A DNA stretch of 39,156 bases from Eubacteriales bacterium (lineage in GTDB: Bacteria; Bacillota; Clostridia; Peptostreptococcales; Anaerovoracaceae), in contig JAQWFH010000020.1 of NCBI GenBank assembly GCA_028704515.1, positions 1 to 39,156 on the forward strand. Direction: 5' to 3'. Under the pieces are notes generated by a model. The model did not search any database, was not told the origin of the DNA, and worked only from the letters and a program-made list of their open reading frames with translations. Shown one piece after another: positions 31,905 to 39,156 of the stretch (the first letter of the stretch is position 1; each line of letters starts with the position of its first letter). Position numbers and translations under genes: made by a program.

Positions 31905-32861
31905 CTACTTAGCCGTTATATACGGAAGAAGATATCCGTACCCTTCTTTTGACATTTCTTCTTCCGGTATAAATCTAAGAGAGGCGCTGTTAATGCAGTA
32001 GCGAAGACCACCTTTTTCGTCAGGCCCGTCTTCAAAAACATGACCCAAATGCGCATCTCCGCTTCGGCTCCTAACCTCAGTTCTTATCATTCCCACGGAT
32101 GCGTCCTGATTTTCTTTTATAACATTGGGGTCGATGGGTTTCGTAAAGCTCGGCCACCCGCAACCGGAGTCAAACTTATCGCTTGAAATAAAAAGCGGCT
32201 CTCCCGTTGTAATATCTACATAAATTCCCGGATCTTTCTTATCCCAAAATTCATTTTGAAAAGGGGGCTCTGTCGCATTCCGGCGAGTAACCTGATATTG
32301 GCGACTTGTGAGCTTTAGCTGCAATTCCTCTTCCTCAGGTGCCGGATAATCAAGGGGATTGACGACCGCTTCCCGAGCCTTTTGAACCTTTGCTCTCGAT
32401 ATATGACAATATCCGTTCGGATTTTTATCCAAATACTTTTGATGATACTCCTCCGCAACAGTGTAATTTCGAAGTGCCTCAACCTCTATGGCAATCGGCT
32501 CCTTATAATTCCTCTGCAGCTTCTCTATGGATCTAACGATAGTCGCGCGTTCGTCTTCATTTATATAATATATACCTGTACGATACTGCTTTCCGACATC
32601 GCCGCCCTGCCTATTCATTGAAACAGGGTTGACCGATTCATAGTATAACTCCAATAAAAATTCGAGAGGAAGCACAGAAGCATCAAATACAACTTTAACG
32701 ACTTCTGCGTGACCTGTGTTTCTATAGCAAACGTCCTCGTATGTCGGATTTTCGGTGTTTCCGTTTGCATATCCAACTTGCGTCTCTTGAACGCCTTTTA
32801 TTGCTGCAATATATTTCTCTGTTCCCCAAAAGCAGCCGCCTGCAAGATAAATCTCTGCCAT
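31905..32861 (-). CDS. msrAB: Bifunctional peptide methionine sulfoxide reductase MsrA/MsrB
   Basis: A 318-residue fusion that repairs both S and R epimers of methionine sulfoxide. The MsrA part (about 1-155) has the catalytic cysteine in [18 protein letters not shown]. The MsrB part (about 185-310) has [13 protein letters not shown], the [17 protein letters not shown] loop and the catalytic cysteine in [13 protein letters not shown]. The zinc-binding CxxC pairs of many MsrB proteins are not present, as in other fused forms. No signal peptide is visible, so it should act in the cytoplasm. It is the last gene of the purB operon, 62 bases after alr, followed by a strong terminator. With hslO it is the second oxidative-damage gene in the window. 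Confidence 0.97.
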   Translation of the reverse strand: MAEIYLAGGCFWGTEKYIAAIKGVQETQVGYANGNTENPTYEDVCYRNTGHAEVVKVVFDASVLPLEFLLELYYESVNPVSMNRQGGDVGKQYRTGIYYINEDERATIVRSIEKLQRNYKEPIAIEVEALRNYTVAEEYHQKYLDKNPNGYCHISRAKVQKAREAVVNPLDYPAPEEEELQLKLTSRQYQVTRRNATEPPFQNEFWDKKDPGIYVDITTGEPLFISSDKFDSGCGWPSFTKPIDPNVIKENQDASVGMIRTEVRSRSGDAHLGHVFEDGPDEKGGLRYCINSASLRFIPEEEMSKEGYGYLLPYITAK

Positions 32862-32923
32862 AATACCTCTTCCCCTTTTCTTGAATTTTATCGAATTTAT
32901 CTATCCTTTAATATTTCTTCTTG

Positions 32924-34075
32924 CTATTTTATATAAACCGATTTAAGGCGCATTGCAAACGCTGTGACAATTTCATAATTTATCGTGTCCGACGCCCTTG
33001 CTATTTCTTCCGCGCTTACTCGCAAATTGCCGTCACTGCCCATTATGATCACTTCATCTCCGACCGCCACATCAGGGATGTCAGTCACGTCTATCATAAA
33101 TTGGTCCATACAGATGCTACCTCTGACCAATGCATAATGCCCGTTCACAATTACTCTTGCTTTTGGAGAAAAAATTCTTGGATATCCGTCCGCATATCCC
33201 ACAGGAACAGTTGCGATGATTCTTTCCTCCCCCGCTATATACTTGCGCCCATATCCAATGCTGCTGCCTGGAGGCACTGCTTTGATGTGTACAATCCTTG
33301 CCTTTACGGTCATCGCCGGGCGGAGGTTTAATATCGACTTGTCCACTTCTTCCGATGGATAAAGCCCATACATTACAATCCCGCATCGAGCAATGTCGTA
33401 ATGTGCTTCTTCCAAACCCATTATTGCGGCGCTATTTGAAAAAGTCCTAGCCGGCACATTAATTGCTGCCTCTTCAAGAGCCTTGCAGAATTCAGCAAAA
33501 CGGTCGTTTTGCAAAACCGCGTAGGTTTTATCGGTTTGATCCGCATTAGCAAAATGAGAAAGAACTCCTTTTATTTCAAGGAACGGCAGCTTTGCCACTT
33601 CCTTTATTTCACGGATAGCTTCTTGAATAAGAGCTTCGGTGTACGTGATATAACCAATTCTCCCCATCCCGGTATCAATAGCAATATATACTCCCGCGGG
33701 TCTTCCGGTCTTCTTTGCCGCTTCAGAAAGAACTTTTGCATATTCGTAGCTGCATACCACAGTATCGATCCCGTTTTCAACGGCAATGTCTTCGACCCCA
33801 GGCAATACAATGCCTAGAACCAATATTGGGGCATCTTTATATGCCGCTCTCAGCTCCAACGCCTCTGGTAATGTTGCGACGCCAAATGAATTTATCCCAT
33901 TATTCCGCAAAACCTCGCTTACGGCCAAGGCCCCATGCCCATATGCGTCTGCCTTAATTATTCCCATAATTGCCGTTTTGCTTCCAAGTCTTTTTTTAAT
34001 TTCTTTTATATTATGGTCGACACACCTCAAGTCAATTTCGACCCATGCAGGACGGATAGTTTTTGCTTCATTCAT
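32924..34075 (-). CDS. alr: Alanine racemase
   Basis: About 383 residues from the ATG at 34075, with GAGAGGAG upstream; the frame continues to 34141 but would overlap purA. It is a PLP enzyme that interconverts L- and D-alanine for the wall. The PLP lysine is in MGIIKADAYGHGALAV. The catalytic tyrosine is in SIGYGRKYIAGEERIIATVP, followed by VGYADGYPR. SICMDQFMIDVTDIP is also a family landmark. Complete by length. It follows purA by 34 bases and precedes msrAB. Its product is the substrate of the Ddl ligase encoded in this window. Confidence 0.97.
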   Translation of the reverse strand: MNEAKTIRPAWVEIDLRCVDHNIKEIKKRLGSKTAIMGIIKADAYGHGALAVSEVLRNNGINSFGVATLPEALELRAAYKDAPILVLGIVLPGVEDIAVENGIDTVVCSYEYAKVLSEAAKKTGRPAGVYIAIDTGMGRIGYITYTEALIQEAIREIKEVAKLPFLEIKGVLSHFANADQTDKTYAVLQNDRFAEFCKALEEAAINVPARTFSNSAAIMGLEEAHYDIARCGIVMYGLYPSEEVDKSILNLRPAMTVKARIVHIKAVPPGSSIGYGRKYIAGEERIIATVPVGYADGYPRIFSPKARVIVNGHYALVRGSICMDQFMIDVTDIPDVAVGDEVIIMGSDGNLRVSAEEIARASDTINYEIVTAFAMRLKSVYIK

Positions 34076-34109
34076 GACAAGCTCCTCTCCCAAGCATATT
34101 CCTCTTATT

Positions 34110-35396
34110 TTATAATTTCGCGGTGCGATAAATAATGTCATTTCGGCTTGGTCCGTTTGACAGTATCGTTATTGGGAATCCGATTAACCTTTCTATTTCA
34201 TCTACATATTCTCTAGTCTCTTCCGGCAATTCGTCAAAACAATGAATACCTCGTATATCGCAGTTCCAGCCTTTCATCTTTTTGAATACAGGGTTGGCTT
34301 TATAACAGTCCGAAGTGTTTGGAAAATCCTCGGTAATCTCGCCGGCGATTTCATAGCCTACGCATATCGGGATTTCGGTCAAATATCCAAGTGGATCCAG
34401 AACGGTAAGTGCAACTTCAGTCGCTCCCTGTATCCTACATCCGTATCTCGTTGCGACAGCATCAAACCAGCCTACTCTCCTCGGCCTGCCAGTGGTCGCG
34501 CCGTATTCTCCTCCGTCGCCGCCCCTGCGTCTCAGCTCCTCGGCTTCATCGCCGAATATCTCTGAAACAAAAGGCCCCGAACCGACTGCACTCGAATACG
34601 CCTTTACTACTGTAACTATTTCCTTTATCTCATAAGGCGGAATACCCGCTCCGACAGCTGCGAATGCGGCAAGTGTGGAAGAGCTTGTCACCATGGGATA
34701 TATACCGTGGTCCGTATCCTTAAGCGCCCCCAGCTGACCTTCAAGCAAAATCTTCTTTTTCAGCTTCACGGCGTCGTACATGTATGTCGAAAGATTGCAG
34801 ATATAAGGCTTTATTTTTTCCCTGTAATCACAGCAGGCCCTGTAAAGCTCCTCTTCGTCCAGCAAAGGCTTCTTGTACAAATGCTCCAGCAGTATATTCT
34901 TTTGTTCGCATACTTGCTTCAGCTTTTCCCTTAAATAATCATCATCAAACAGCTCGCATACTTGGAAACCTATTTTTAAATATTTATCGGAGTATGCCGG
35001 TGCAATTCCGGACTTCGTTGAACCGAACAATTTGCCAGCGAGCCTTTCTTCTTCATAAATATCAAATAATATATGATAAGGCATAACGACGTGAGCTCTA
35101 TCCGAAACAAGGAGCCTCGGCATCGGAACACCTCTTTCCAAAAGAAAATCAATCTCTTCGATAAGCTTGGGAATATTTAATACAACTCCGTTTCCTATTA
35201 CATTAACGATATTTTCGGAAAAAACTCCCGACGGGAGCATGTGCAAAGCAAATTTACCGTAATTATTGACAATAGTATGTCCGGCATTGCTCCCTCCTTG
35301 AAATCTTACTACGATATCGGCTTTTGTCGCCAGGACATCTGTAATCTTCCCTTTTCCTTCATCTCCCCAGTTGGCTCCGACAATGGCTTTGATCAT
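34110..35396 (-). CDS. purA: Adenylosuccinate synthetase
   Basis: A 428-residue enzyme that makes adenylosuccinate from IMP, aspartate and GTP. The P-loop/catalytic start is ANWGDEGKGKITDVLA, followed by FQGGSNAGHTIV. Further landmarks are KSGIAPAYSDKYLKIG, LLEGQLGALKDTDHGIYPMV (variant of the usual GAQG motif), TGRPRRVGWFDAV and the terminal LSNGPSRNDII. The usual catalytic phrase LFEGAQG-T-x-LD reads LLEGQLGALKDTDHG here, a recognised variation in some Firmicutes-type PurA to the best of my memory. It starts 11 bases after purB, so the last two steps of AMP synthesis are encoded together. Confidence 0.96.
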   Translation of the reverse strand: MIKAIVGANWGDEGKGKITDVLATKADIVVRFQGGSNAGHTIVNNYGKFALHMLPSGVFSENIVNVIGNGVVLNIPKLIEEIDFLLERGVPMPRLLVSDRAHVVMPYHILFDIYEEERLAGKLFGSTKSGIAPAYSDKYLKIGFQVCELFDDDYLREKLKQVCEQKNILLEHLYKKPLLDEEELYRACCDYREKIKPYICNLSTYMYDAVKLKKKILLEGQLGALKDTDHGIYPMVTSSSTLAAFAAVGAGIPPYEIKEIVTVVKAYSSAVGSGPFVSEIFGDEAEELRRRGGDGGEYGATTGRPRRVGWFDAVATRYGCRIQGATEVALTVLDPLGYLTEIPICVGYEIAGEITEDFPNTSDCYKANPVFKKMKGWNCDIRGIHCFDELPEETREYVDEIERLIGFPITILSNGPSRNDIIYRTAKL

Positions 35397-35407
35397 ATAA
35401 ATCCCTC

Positions 35408-36853
35408 CTAAACTGTGATATCGGCAACGATACGCTCGGTATCAGCATTTGCCGAAAGTATAGGCTTTATGACCCCGTTTAGAAACTCTGTTGTTTGCTC
35501 AATAGAGCGCCCAACGTATTTTTCCGGCCTCATAACCTTCTGTAAAGCCTCTTCTTTTATATTAAAGGCAGGATCCGCCGCGATTCTTGCAAGAAGATCG
35601 TTAGGCTTTCCCTCCTCCTTTACGATTTTTCCGGCAGCCAAAGAATGCCTACGAATCAGCTCATGTAGCTCTTGCCTGTCGCCGCCGGCCTTAACTGCAT
35701 CCATCATAATATTTTCAGTCGCCATGAACGGAAGTTCCTCCATGAGATGCTTCTCAATCACCTTCGGATATACGACAAGCCCTGATGAAACGTTGAGATA
35801 AAGCTCAAGTATTCCATCAGTTGCAAGGAAAGCTTCGCTGACGCTCAGCCTTTTGTTGGCGGAGTCATCGAGCGTGCGTTCAAACCACTGCGTGCTTGCT
35901 GTAATTGCTGGGTTCATAGCGTCGCTTATAACGTAATTCGCAAGTGCCGCCATTCGCTCGGAACGCATAGGGTTGCGCTTATATGCCATCGCTGAGCTTC
36001 CAATTTGGTTTTTTTCAAACGGCTCCTCAATTTCCTTCATATGCTGAAGCAACCGAATGTCATTTGAAAATTTATGTGCACTTTGCGCGATTCCGGCAAG
36101 TACGTTGAGCACTCTGCTGTCAATCTTTCTCGAGTAAGTTTGTCCCGACACGGGATAGCAGCCTTCAAAGCCCATTTTTTGAGCTATGCGAGAGTCGAGA
36201 TCCTTGCATTTCTCATGGTCACCGTCAAAAAGCTCCAGAAAGCTTGCTTGAGTTCCCGTCGTGCCCTTTGATCCAAGCAACATAAGGGAATCCAATACAT
36301 AATCCAAATCCGACAAATCAATTACGAGTTCCTGCATCCATAATGTTGCGCGTTTGCCTACAGTCGTAGGCTGTGCCGGCTGATAATGCGTATATGCCAA
36401 TGTAGGTAAAGCTTTATATTTATCCGCAAATTCCGCAAGCGACGAAATAATCCCTATGAGCTTTTTTCTTATGAGCTTCAGGCCCTCTGCCATTATTATT
36501 ATATCCGTGTTGTCTCCGACATAACAGCTTGTCGCTCCAAGATGAATGATTCCTTTTGCCTTTGGGCATTGCAAGCCGTAAGCATATACATGTGACATCA
36601 CATCATGCCGTACTATTTTCTCGCGTTCCTTTGCATCCTCAAAATTTATATCGTCCTTGGATTTTCTGAGCTCTTCTAACTGCTCGTCCGAAATATCCAG
36701 CCCAAGCTCCTTCTCGGTTTCTGCCAATGCAATCCAAAGGCGCCTCCATGTACGAAATTTCTTTTCAGGCGAAAAAAGGTATTTCATTTCCTTGCTCGGA
36801 TACCTTTCTGAAAGAGGGCTTGTGTACTCCTTGAAATCCGGGTTCATTGACAT
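35408..36853 (-). CDS. purB: Adenylosuccinate lyase
   Basis: A 481-residue member of the fumarase/aspartase superfamily. It cleaves adenylosuccinate to AMP and SAICAR to AICAR, each with release of fumarate. The superfamily signature is GSSAMAYKRNPMRSERMAAL (about 282-301). Catalytic histidine regions are seen as IHLGATSCYVGDNTD and LAYTHYQPAQPTTVGKRA. The longer form of about 480 residues, beginning with TSPLSERYPSKEMKYLFSPE, resembles the clostridial and eukaryote-like PurB subgroup. It leads the purB-purA-alr-msrAB operon, with a sigma-A promoter about 110 bases upstream. Confidence 0.97.
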   Translation of the reverse strand: MSMNPDFKEYTSPLSERYPSKEMKYLFSPEKKFRTWRRLWIALAETEKELGLDISDEQLEELRKSKDDINFEDAKEREKIVRHDVMSHVYAYGLQCPKAKGIIHLGATSCYVGDNTDIIIMAEGLKLIRKKLIGIISSLAEFADKYKALPTLAYTHYQPAQPTTVGKRATLWMQELVIDLSDLDYVLDSLMLLGSKGTTGTQASFLELFDGDHEKCKDLDSRIAQKMGFEGCYPVSGQTYSRKIDSRVLNVLAGIAQSAHKFSNDIRLLQHMKEIEEPFEKNQIGSSAMAYKRNPMRSERMAALANYVISDAMNPAITASTQWFERTLDDSANKRLSVSEAFLATDGILELYLNVSSGLVVYPKVIEKHLMEELPFMATENIMMDAVKAGGDRQELHELIRRHSLAAGKIVKEEGKPNDLLARIAADPAFNIKEEALQKVMRPEKYVGRSIEQTTEFLNGVIKPILSANADTERIVADITV

Positions 36854-36965
36854 TCTCCTTTTAATTTTATCTGCATTTTGTGTTGTTTTTTATTTATCAG
36901 CGTCTTTATTATTTGCACGCCACGTTCTTGTATGCGCATTTTAACCTACGCCAAAAATATCTTAT

Positions 36966-36994
36966 ATTATATCATGCTTTAAAAGTCTCTACAA
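36966..36994 (-). promoter_or_regulatory. Sigma-A promoter of the purB operon
   Basis: On the minus strand TTGTAG (36994-36989), exactly 17 bases, then TATAAT (36971-36966). It leaves a leader of about 100 bases. I see no purine riboswitch-like fold there. Confidence 0.7.
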
Positions 36995-37093
36995 GCGATA
37001 TGAAGTCAGTTGCATAGGTAAAAATATTTAATATAAATTTAGAAATCTGTAAGTTTATTAAAGTTACACTGCATGGGATTCTCCTAAGTAAGG

Positions 37094-38044
37094 TTAGCTT
37101 TTTTGTGACGTTTCATCAGTCGAAGGCGAAAATCTATATACCAGGATCGCCGCAAGCATTACCAGCCCGGCACCGACGGCCGAATTCCATGTGATCACAT
37201 CTCCGAGTAATACAGACCCGAGAATTATGGCAAATATAATACTCGTATAGTTATATACGCTTATCTCCCCAGCCGGAGCCATTCTGTATGAATATGTAAG
37301 CGCAATCTGCCCTGCCGCCCCGGTTATTCCAATCAATAAGAGCATCGAAAAATCGAACAGTCCCGGGATTACGAAGCCAAACAACGATGCTGCAAAAGAA
37401 CCTTCCGATGCACCAAAAGGAAATATAAGTTCTGGTTGAATCGCCATAAACGGAATGGTTGCAGCAATGCAGAAGGTTGAAAAATGCATAATTACGGTCA
37501 TACCATCGACTTTATTCTTAAAATACGCCAATAACGTGTACGCTCCGCTTGAAAAAATAGCGCACAAAAATGCCGCAAAAAGAGGTTTTAGATTTGAGTT
37601 AAAAGCAGGATTTGCAATAAAAGCAGCACCCGAAAACGCAAGAATAAGTGCGGGTATCTGTACTTTTGGGATTTTTTCCTTCAAAAATATTGCTGCAAAA
37701 ATGGTGATTAGGAATGGCGAGAGCTTTGTAATCGTAGCCACGTCCGCCTGAACGGCATGAGCAACGGAGTAAAACATAGTAACCAAACCTAAAAAGCCGA
37801 AAATTGAGCGCGCTGCAAGAAGGGATCTATACTTTTTTTCACCGAAATAGGATCCCTTGTTTTTTCTTATAAAAAATATGCTGACCGCCATAGTAGTGAT
37901 ATTTCTTGCAAATATCTGCTCCATAAGCGGGATATTATCCGCCGTAAGGTTTACAGAAATTTGCATGGCCGTAAAGAAAAACGCAGACGCTATCATTAGC
38001 GCTGCGCCCTTTTTTCTGTTTATGTTTGTACCTTCCGGTTTCAT
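37094..38044 (-). CDS. EamA/DMT-family transporter
   Basis: A 316-residue membrane protein with ten predicted helices arranged as two EamA repeats (about 12-145 and 160-305). The repeats show the family feel of ALMIASAFFFTAMQISVNLT at the start, TMFYSVAHAVQADVATITKL in the first repeat, and YNYTSIIFAIILGSVLLGDV in the second. DMT carriers move amino acids, purines or other small metabolites, usually outward or by exchange; the substrate cannot be assigned. Its ATG follows directly on the TAG of the upstream NrdD-like gene, so the two are translationally coupled. No clear terminator follows in the 100 bases before the purB promoter. Confidence 0.92.
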   Translation of the reverse strand: MKPEGTNINRKKGAALMIASAFFFTAMQISVNLTADNIPLMEQIFARNITTMAVSIFFIRKNKGSYFGEKKYRSLLAARSIFGFLGLVTMFYSVAHAVQADVATITKLSPFLITIFAAIFLKEKIPKVQIPALILAFSGAAFIANPAFNSNLKPLFAAFLCAIFSSGAYTLLAYFKNKVDGMTVIMHFSTFCIAATIPFMAIQPELIFPFGASEGSFAASLFGFVIPGLFDFSMLLLIGITGAAGQIALTYSYRMAPAGEISVYNYTSIIFAIILGSVLLGDVITWNSAVGAGLVMLAAILVYRFSPSTDETSQKS

Positions 38045-38326
38045 CTAAATTCTTTCCAGCTTAACTTGGGTAGTAGCATGCTTTACCCTGTCAGCTTCCT
38101 CAGCTTTCTTCGCATCGTTCCATTGATCCATCGTTCCGACGAGATAACCCGTAATCCTTCTTATTCTCTCAAAGCCGATGGGCTCAAATTTGTAATGAAG
38201 GTCTACATATTCACCGTCAATATCAATATCCAAGGCAGCGAGTTTCCTGTTGTGTTTTTTCTGTAAATATTCTATGTAAGCTCTTTTTTCATTGTCGCTT
38301 ACTTCACCTTTAATTGCAATTCCCAT
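38045..38326 (-). CDS. Small NrdD C-terminal-like (glycyl-radical-type) protein
   Basis: About 93 residues from the ATG at 38326, which has AGGAGGAGG upstream; the open frame to 38356 would start before that ribosome site. Residues about 52-83 (FERIRRITGYLVG, then WNDAKKAEEADRVKH) resemble the C-terminus of anaerobic ribonucleotide reductase NrdD. There the radical glycine sits in a R-x-C-G-Y-L context; Gly60 here is in R-I-T-G-Y-L, lacking the cysteine. Short proteins of this type are annotated in Clostridia as anaerobic ribonucleoside-triphosphate reductase, as far as I recall. It is far too short for a reductase (about 700 residues), so it may be a partner or spare domain. It has its own promoter and is coupled to the DMT transporter. 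Confidence 0.8.
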   Translation of the reverse strand: MGIAIKGEVSDNEKRAYIEYLQKKHNRKLAALDIDIDGEYVDLHYKFEPIGFERIRRITGYLVGTMDQWNDAKKAEEADRVKHATTQVKLERI

Positions 38327-38390
38327 TTTGCGTCCTCCTCCTATTTTAGTGCGCAAGTTGTGTTTATACTTGTCGCAATGAACTACATAT

Positions 38391-38419
38391 AGTATATTCC
38401 CCTAAAATAGTTTGTTCAA
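38391..38419 (-). promoter_or_regulatory. Sigma-A promoter of the NrdD-like/DMT transporter pair
   Basis: On the minus strand TTGAAC (38419-38414), 17 bases, TATACT (38396-38391). The -35 box starts just after the yhbY stop codon. Confidence 0.7.
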
Positions 38420-38426
38420 GCATTTT

Positions 38427-38723
38427 TTATTTTTTCGGTAATTCTATTGTTGCTTTATCTTTTGAACGTCTGTAAAGCACAAATTTACGACCTATCGCTT
38501 GTACGAATTCGGCATTTAATGTTTCGGCAATATTATTTGCAATGTCCTTTGGATTTTCTTCACAGCCCTCTTGCAGCTTTACCTTGATAAGCTCCCTGCC
38601 TTCCAGGCATATATCCATCTCTTTGATTATATTTTCCGTAACACCGCCTTTTCCAATAAATACGATTGGATCAAGCGAATGTGCAAGTCCCTTTAAATAG
38701 GACCTTTGTTTGCTCGTTATCAT
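38427..38723 (-). CDS. yhbY: YhbY-family (CRM domain) RNA-binding protein
   Basis: About 98 residues from the ATG at 38723, with GGGAG six bases upstream; an ATG four codons earlier at 38735 has no ribosome site. The whole protein is one CRM domain. The family opening LTSKQRSYLKGLAHSLDPIV is seen here as MITSKQRSYLKGLAHSLDPI, followed by the FIGKGGVTENIIKEM glycine loop and ELIKVKLQEG, and ending AIGRKFVLYRRSKDK. YhbY proteins associate with the large ribosomal subunit precursor and assist assembly. It has its own sigma-A promoter and no operon partner is needed. Confidence 0.95.
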   Translation of the reverse strand: MITSKQRSYLKGLAHSLDPIVFIGKGGVTENIIKEMDICLEGRELIKVKLQEGCEENPKDIANNIAETLNAEFVQAIGRKFVLYRRSKDKATIELPKK

Positions 38724-38818
38724 TTTTTCTCCCATAATTGAATTTTCTTTGTTCCTATAATACTAACCTTAGCGTTGCCAAAATCGTCTTTTATAGTAAA
38801 TACATTTTGCATTAAGAA

Positions 38819-38847
38819 AGTATATCATATGATGTGAGATTTGTCAT
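38819..38847 (-). promoter_or_regulatory. Sigma-A promoter of yhbY
   Basis: On the minus strand ATGACA (38847-38842), 17 bases, TATACT (38824-38819). It is divergent from, and close to, the tRNA promoter. Confidence 0.65.
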
Positions 38848-38853
38848 TTTTTA

Positions 38854-38882
38854 TTGCTTTGAATATTGCTATATGTTATAAT
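38854..38882 (+). promoter_or_regulatory. Sigma-A promoter of tRNA-Ala
   Basis: TTGCTT (38854-38859), 17 bases, TATAAT (38877-38882), leaving a 5' precursor of about 68 bases. Confidence 0.7.
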
Positions 38883-38956
38883 AAACACGCTAATGAGCTA
38901 GATAAAACAGATTTTCTTTAAGATGCCTTTGTTATACCGGTAGGAAAATTATATAT

Positions 38957-39032
38957 GGGGCCATGGCGCAGCTGGGAGCGCGCCTGACTGGCAGTCAGGA
39001 GGTCAGGGGTTCGATCCCCCTTGGCTCCACCA
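38957..39032 (+). tRNA. tRNA-Ala (anticodon GGC)
   Basis: A complete 76-base cloverleaf with encoded CCA. The acceptor stem GGGGCCA/TGGCTCC contains the G3-U70 pair that identifies alanine tRNAs. The anticodon stem CCTGA/TCAGG closes the loop CTGGCAG, giving anticodon GGC (reads GCC and GCU). The T arm is AGGGG-TTCGATC-CCCCT. It is the only gene on the plus strand in the right half of the window. Confidence 0.97.
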
Positions 39033-39038
39033 TAAAGT

Positions 39039-39086
39039 ATGGTCACTATAGATGCCATGCGGTGAAAGCCGCATGGCATCGACCAT
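39039..39086 (+). terminator. Strong hairpin just downstream of tRNA-Ala
   Basis: GATGCCATGCGG (39051-39062) pairs perfectly with CCGCATGGCATC (39069-39080). An outer ATGGTC/GACCAT stem (39039-39044 with 39081-39086) is separated by a 6-base bulge. A run of five T follows at a distance of 8 bases, so it may terminate or protect the tRNA transcript. Confidence 0.55.
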
Positions 39087-39156
39087 TTGAGGGGTTTTTG
39101 ACGCCCAAATTTGACGATAACAAAAAATACTGCTTTTGCTCTTTCAGGAGCAACTG

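Noticed and set aside
36854-36965. Purine riboswitch in the purB leader
   Set aside because: The leader is A-rich and I find none of the three-way-junction stems or conserved loop bases of purine or PRPP riboswitches.

Overview
The window looks like a chromosomal segment of a low-GC, endospore-forming, monoderm Firmicute of the class Clostridia. The evidence is a SipL-like SPOCS/LysM coat protein, SpoIIR, three S-layer-homology (SLH) proteins, three secreted proteins with copper-amine-oxidase-N (CuAO-N) domains and two abundant-looking amino acid permeases. An amino-acid-fermenting anaerobe is a reasonable inference, but species and family cannot be fixed from the sequence. No phage, IS element or CRISPR array was seen. 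Nearly all genes lie on the minus strand; the exceptions are the two permeases and a tRNA-Ala at the right end.

Layout. (1) 57-4711: a surface block of three CuAO-N proteins. One is fused to a TolC-like coiled coil. The 772-residue protein has its own strong promoter and a structured leader. (2) 4847-8716: a regulatory region, then two tandem paralogous CAT-type permeases on the plus strand. Each has a consensus sigma-A promoter, a related leader and a terminator. (3) 8753-17091: an SLH block: a three-SLH protein, a 1592-residue secreted giant, an SLH-only protein and a two-SLH protein. A perfect-consensus promoter (TTGACA-17-TATAAT) lies upstream. (4) 17106-24265: a tight six-gene operon pgcA-hslO-ddl-DUF1934-ctp-DUF1846 ending in a strong terminator. 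(5) 24405-31556: tetR, tadA, an Ig-like membrane protein, ispE, sipL, spoIIR and htrA. (6) 31776-36994: operon purB-purA-alr-msrAB. (7) 37094-38847: a DMT transporter, a small NrdD-like protein and a YhbY RNA-binding protein. (8) 38854-39156: tRNA-Ala(GGC) and a hairpin.

Functional links. Regions 1 and 3 look like a cell-surface assembly programme. Alr (alanine racemase) and Ddl supply the D-Ala-D-Ala peptidoglycan precursor. PgcA could supply glucose-1-phosphate for envelope glycans. Ctp and HtrA are extracytoplasmic proteases. The sporulation pair carries sequence-visible timing signals: a consensus sigma-E-type promoter before sipL and a consensus sigma-F-type promoter before spoIIR. The spoIIR promoter sits inside a hairpin that would bury the spoIIR Shine-Dalgarno in any read-through transcript. 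I consider this promoter/hairpin arrangement the most interesting signal in the window, followed by the duplicated permease units with matching 5' and 3' untranslated elements and the TolC-like protein in a cell that should lack an outer membrane.
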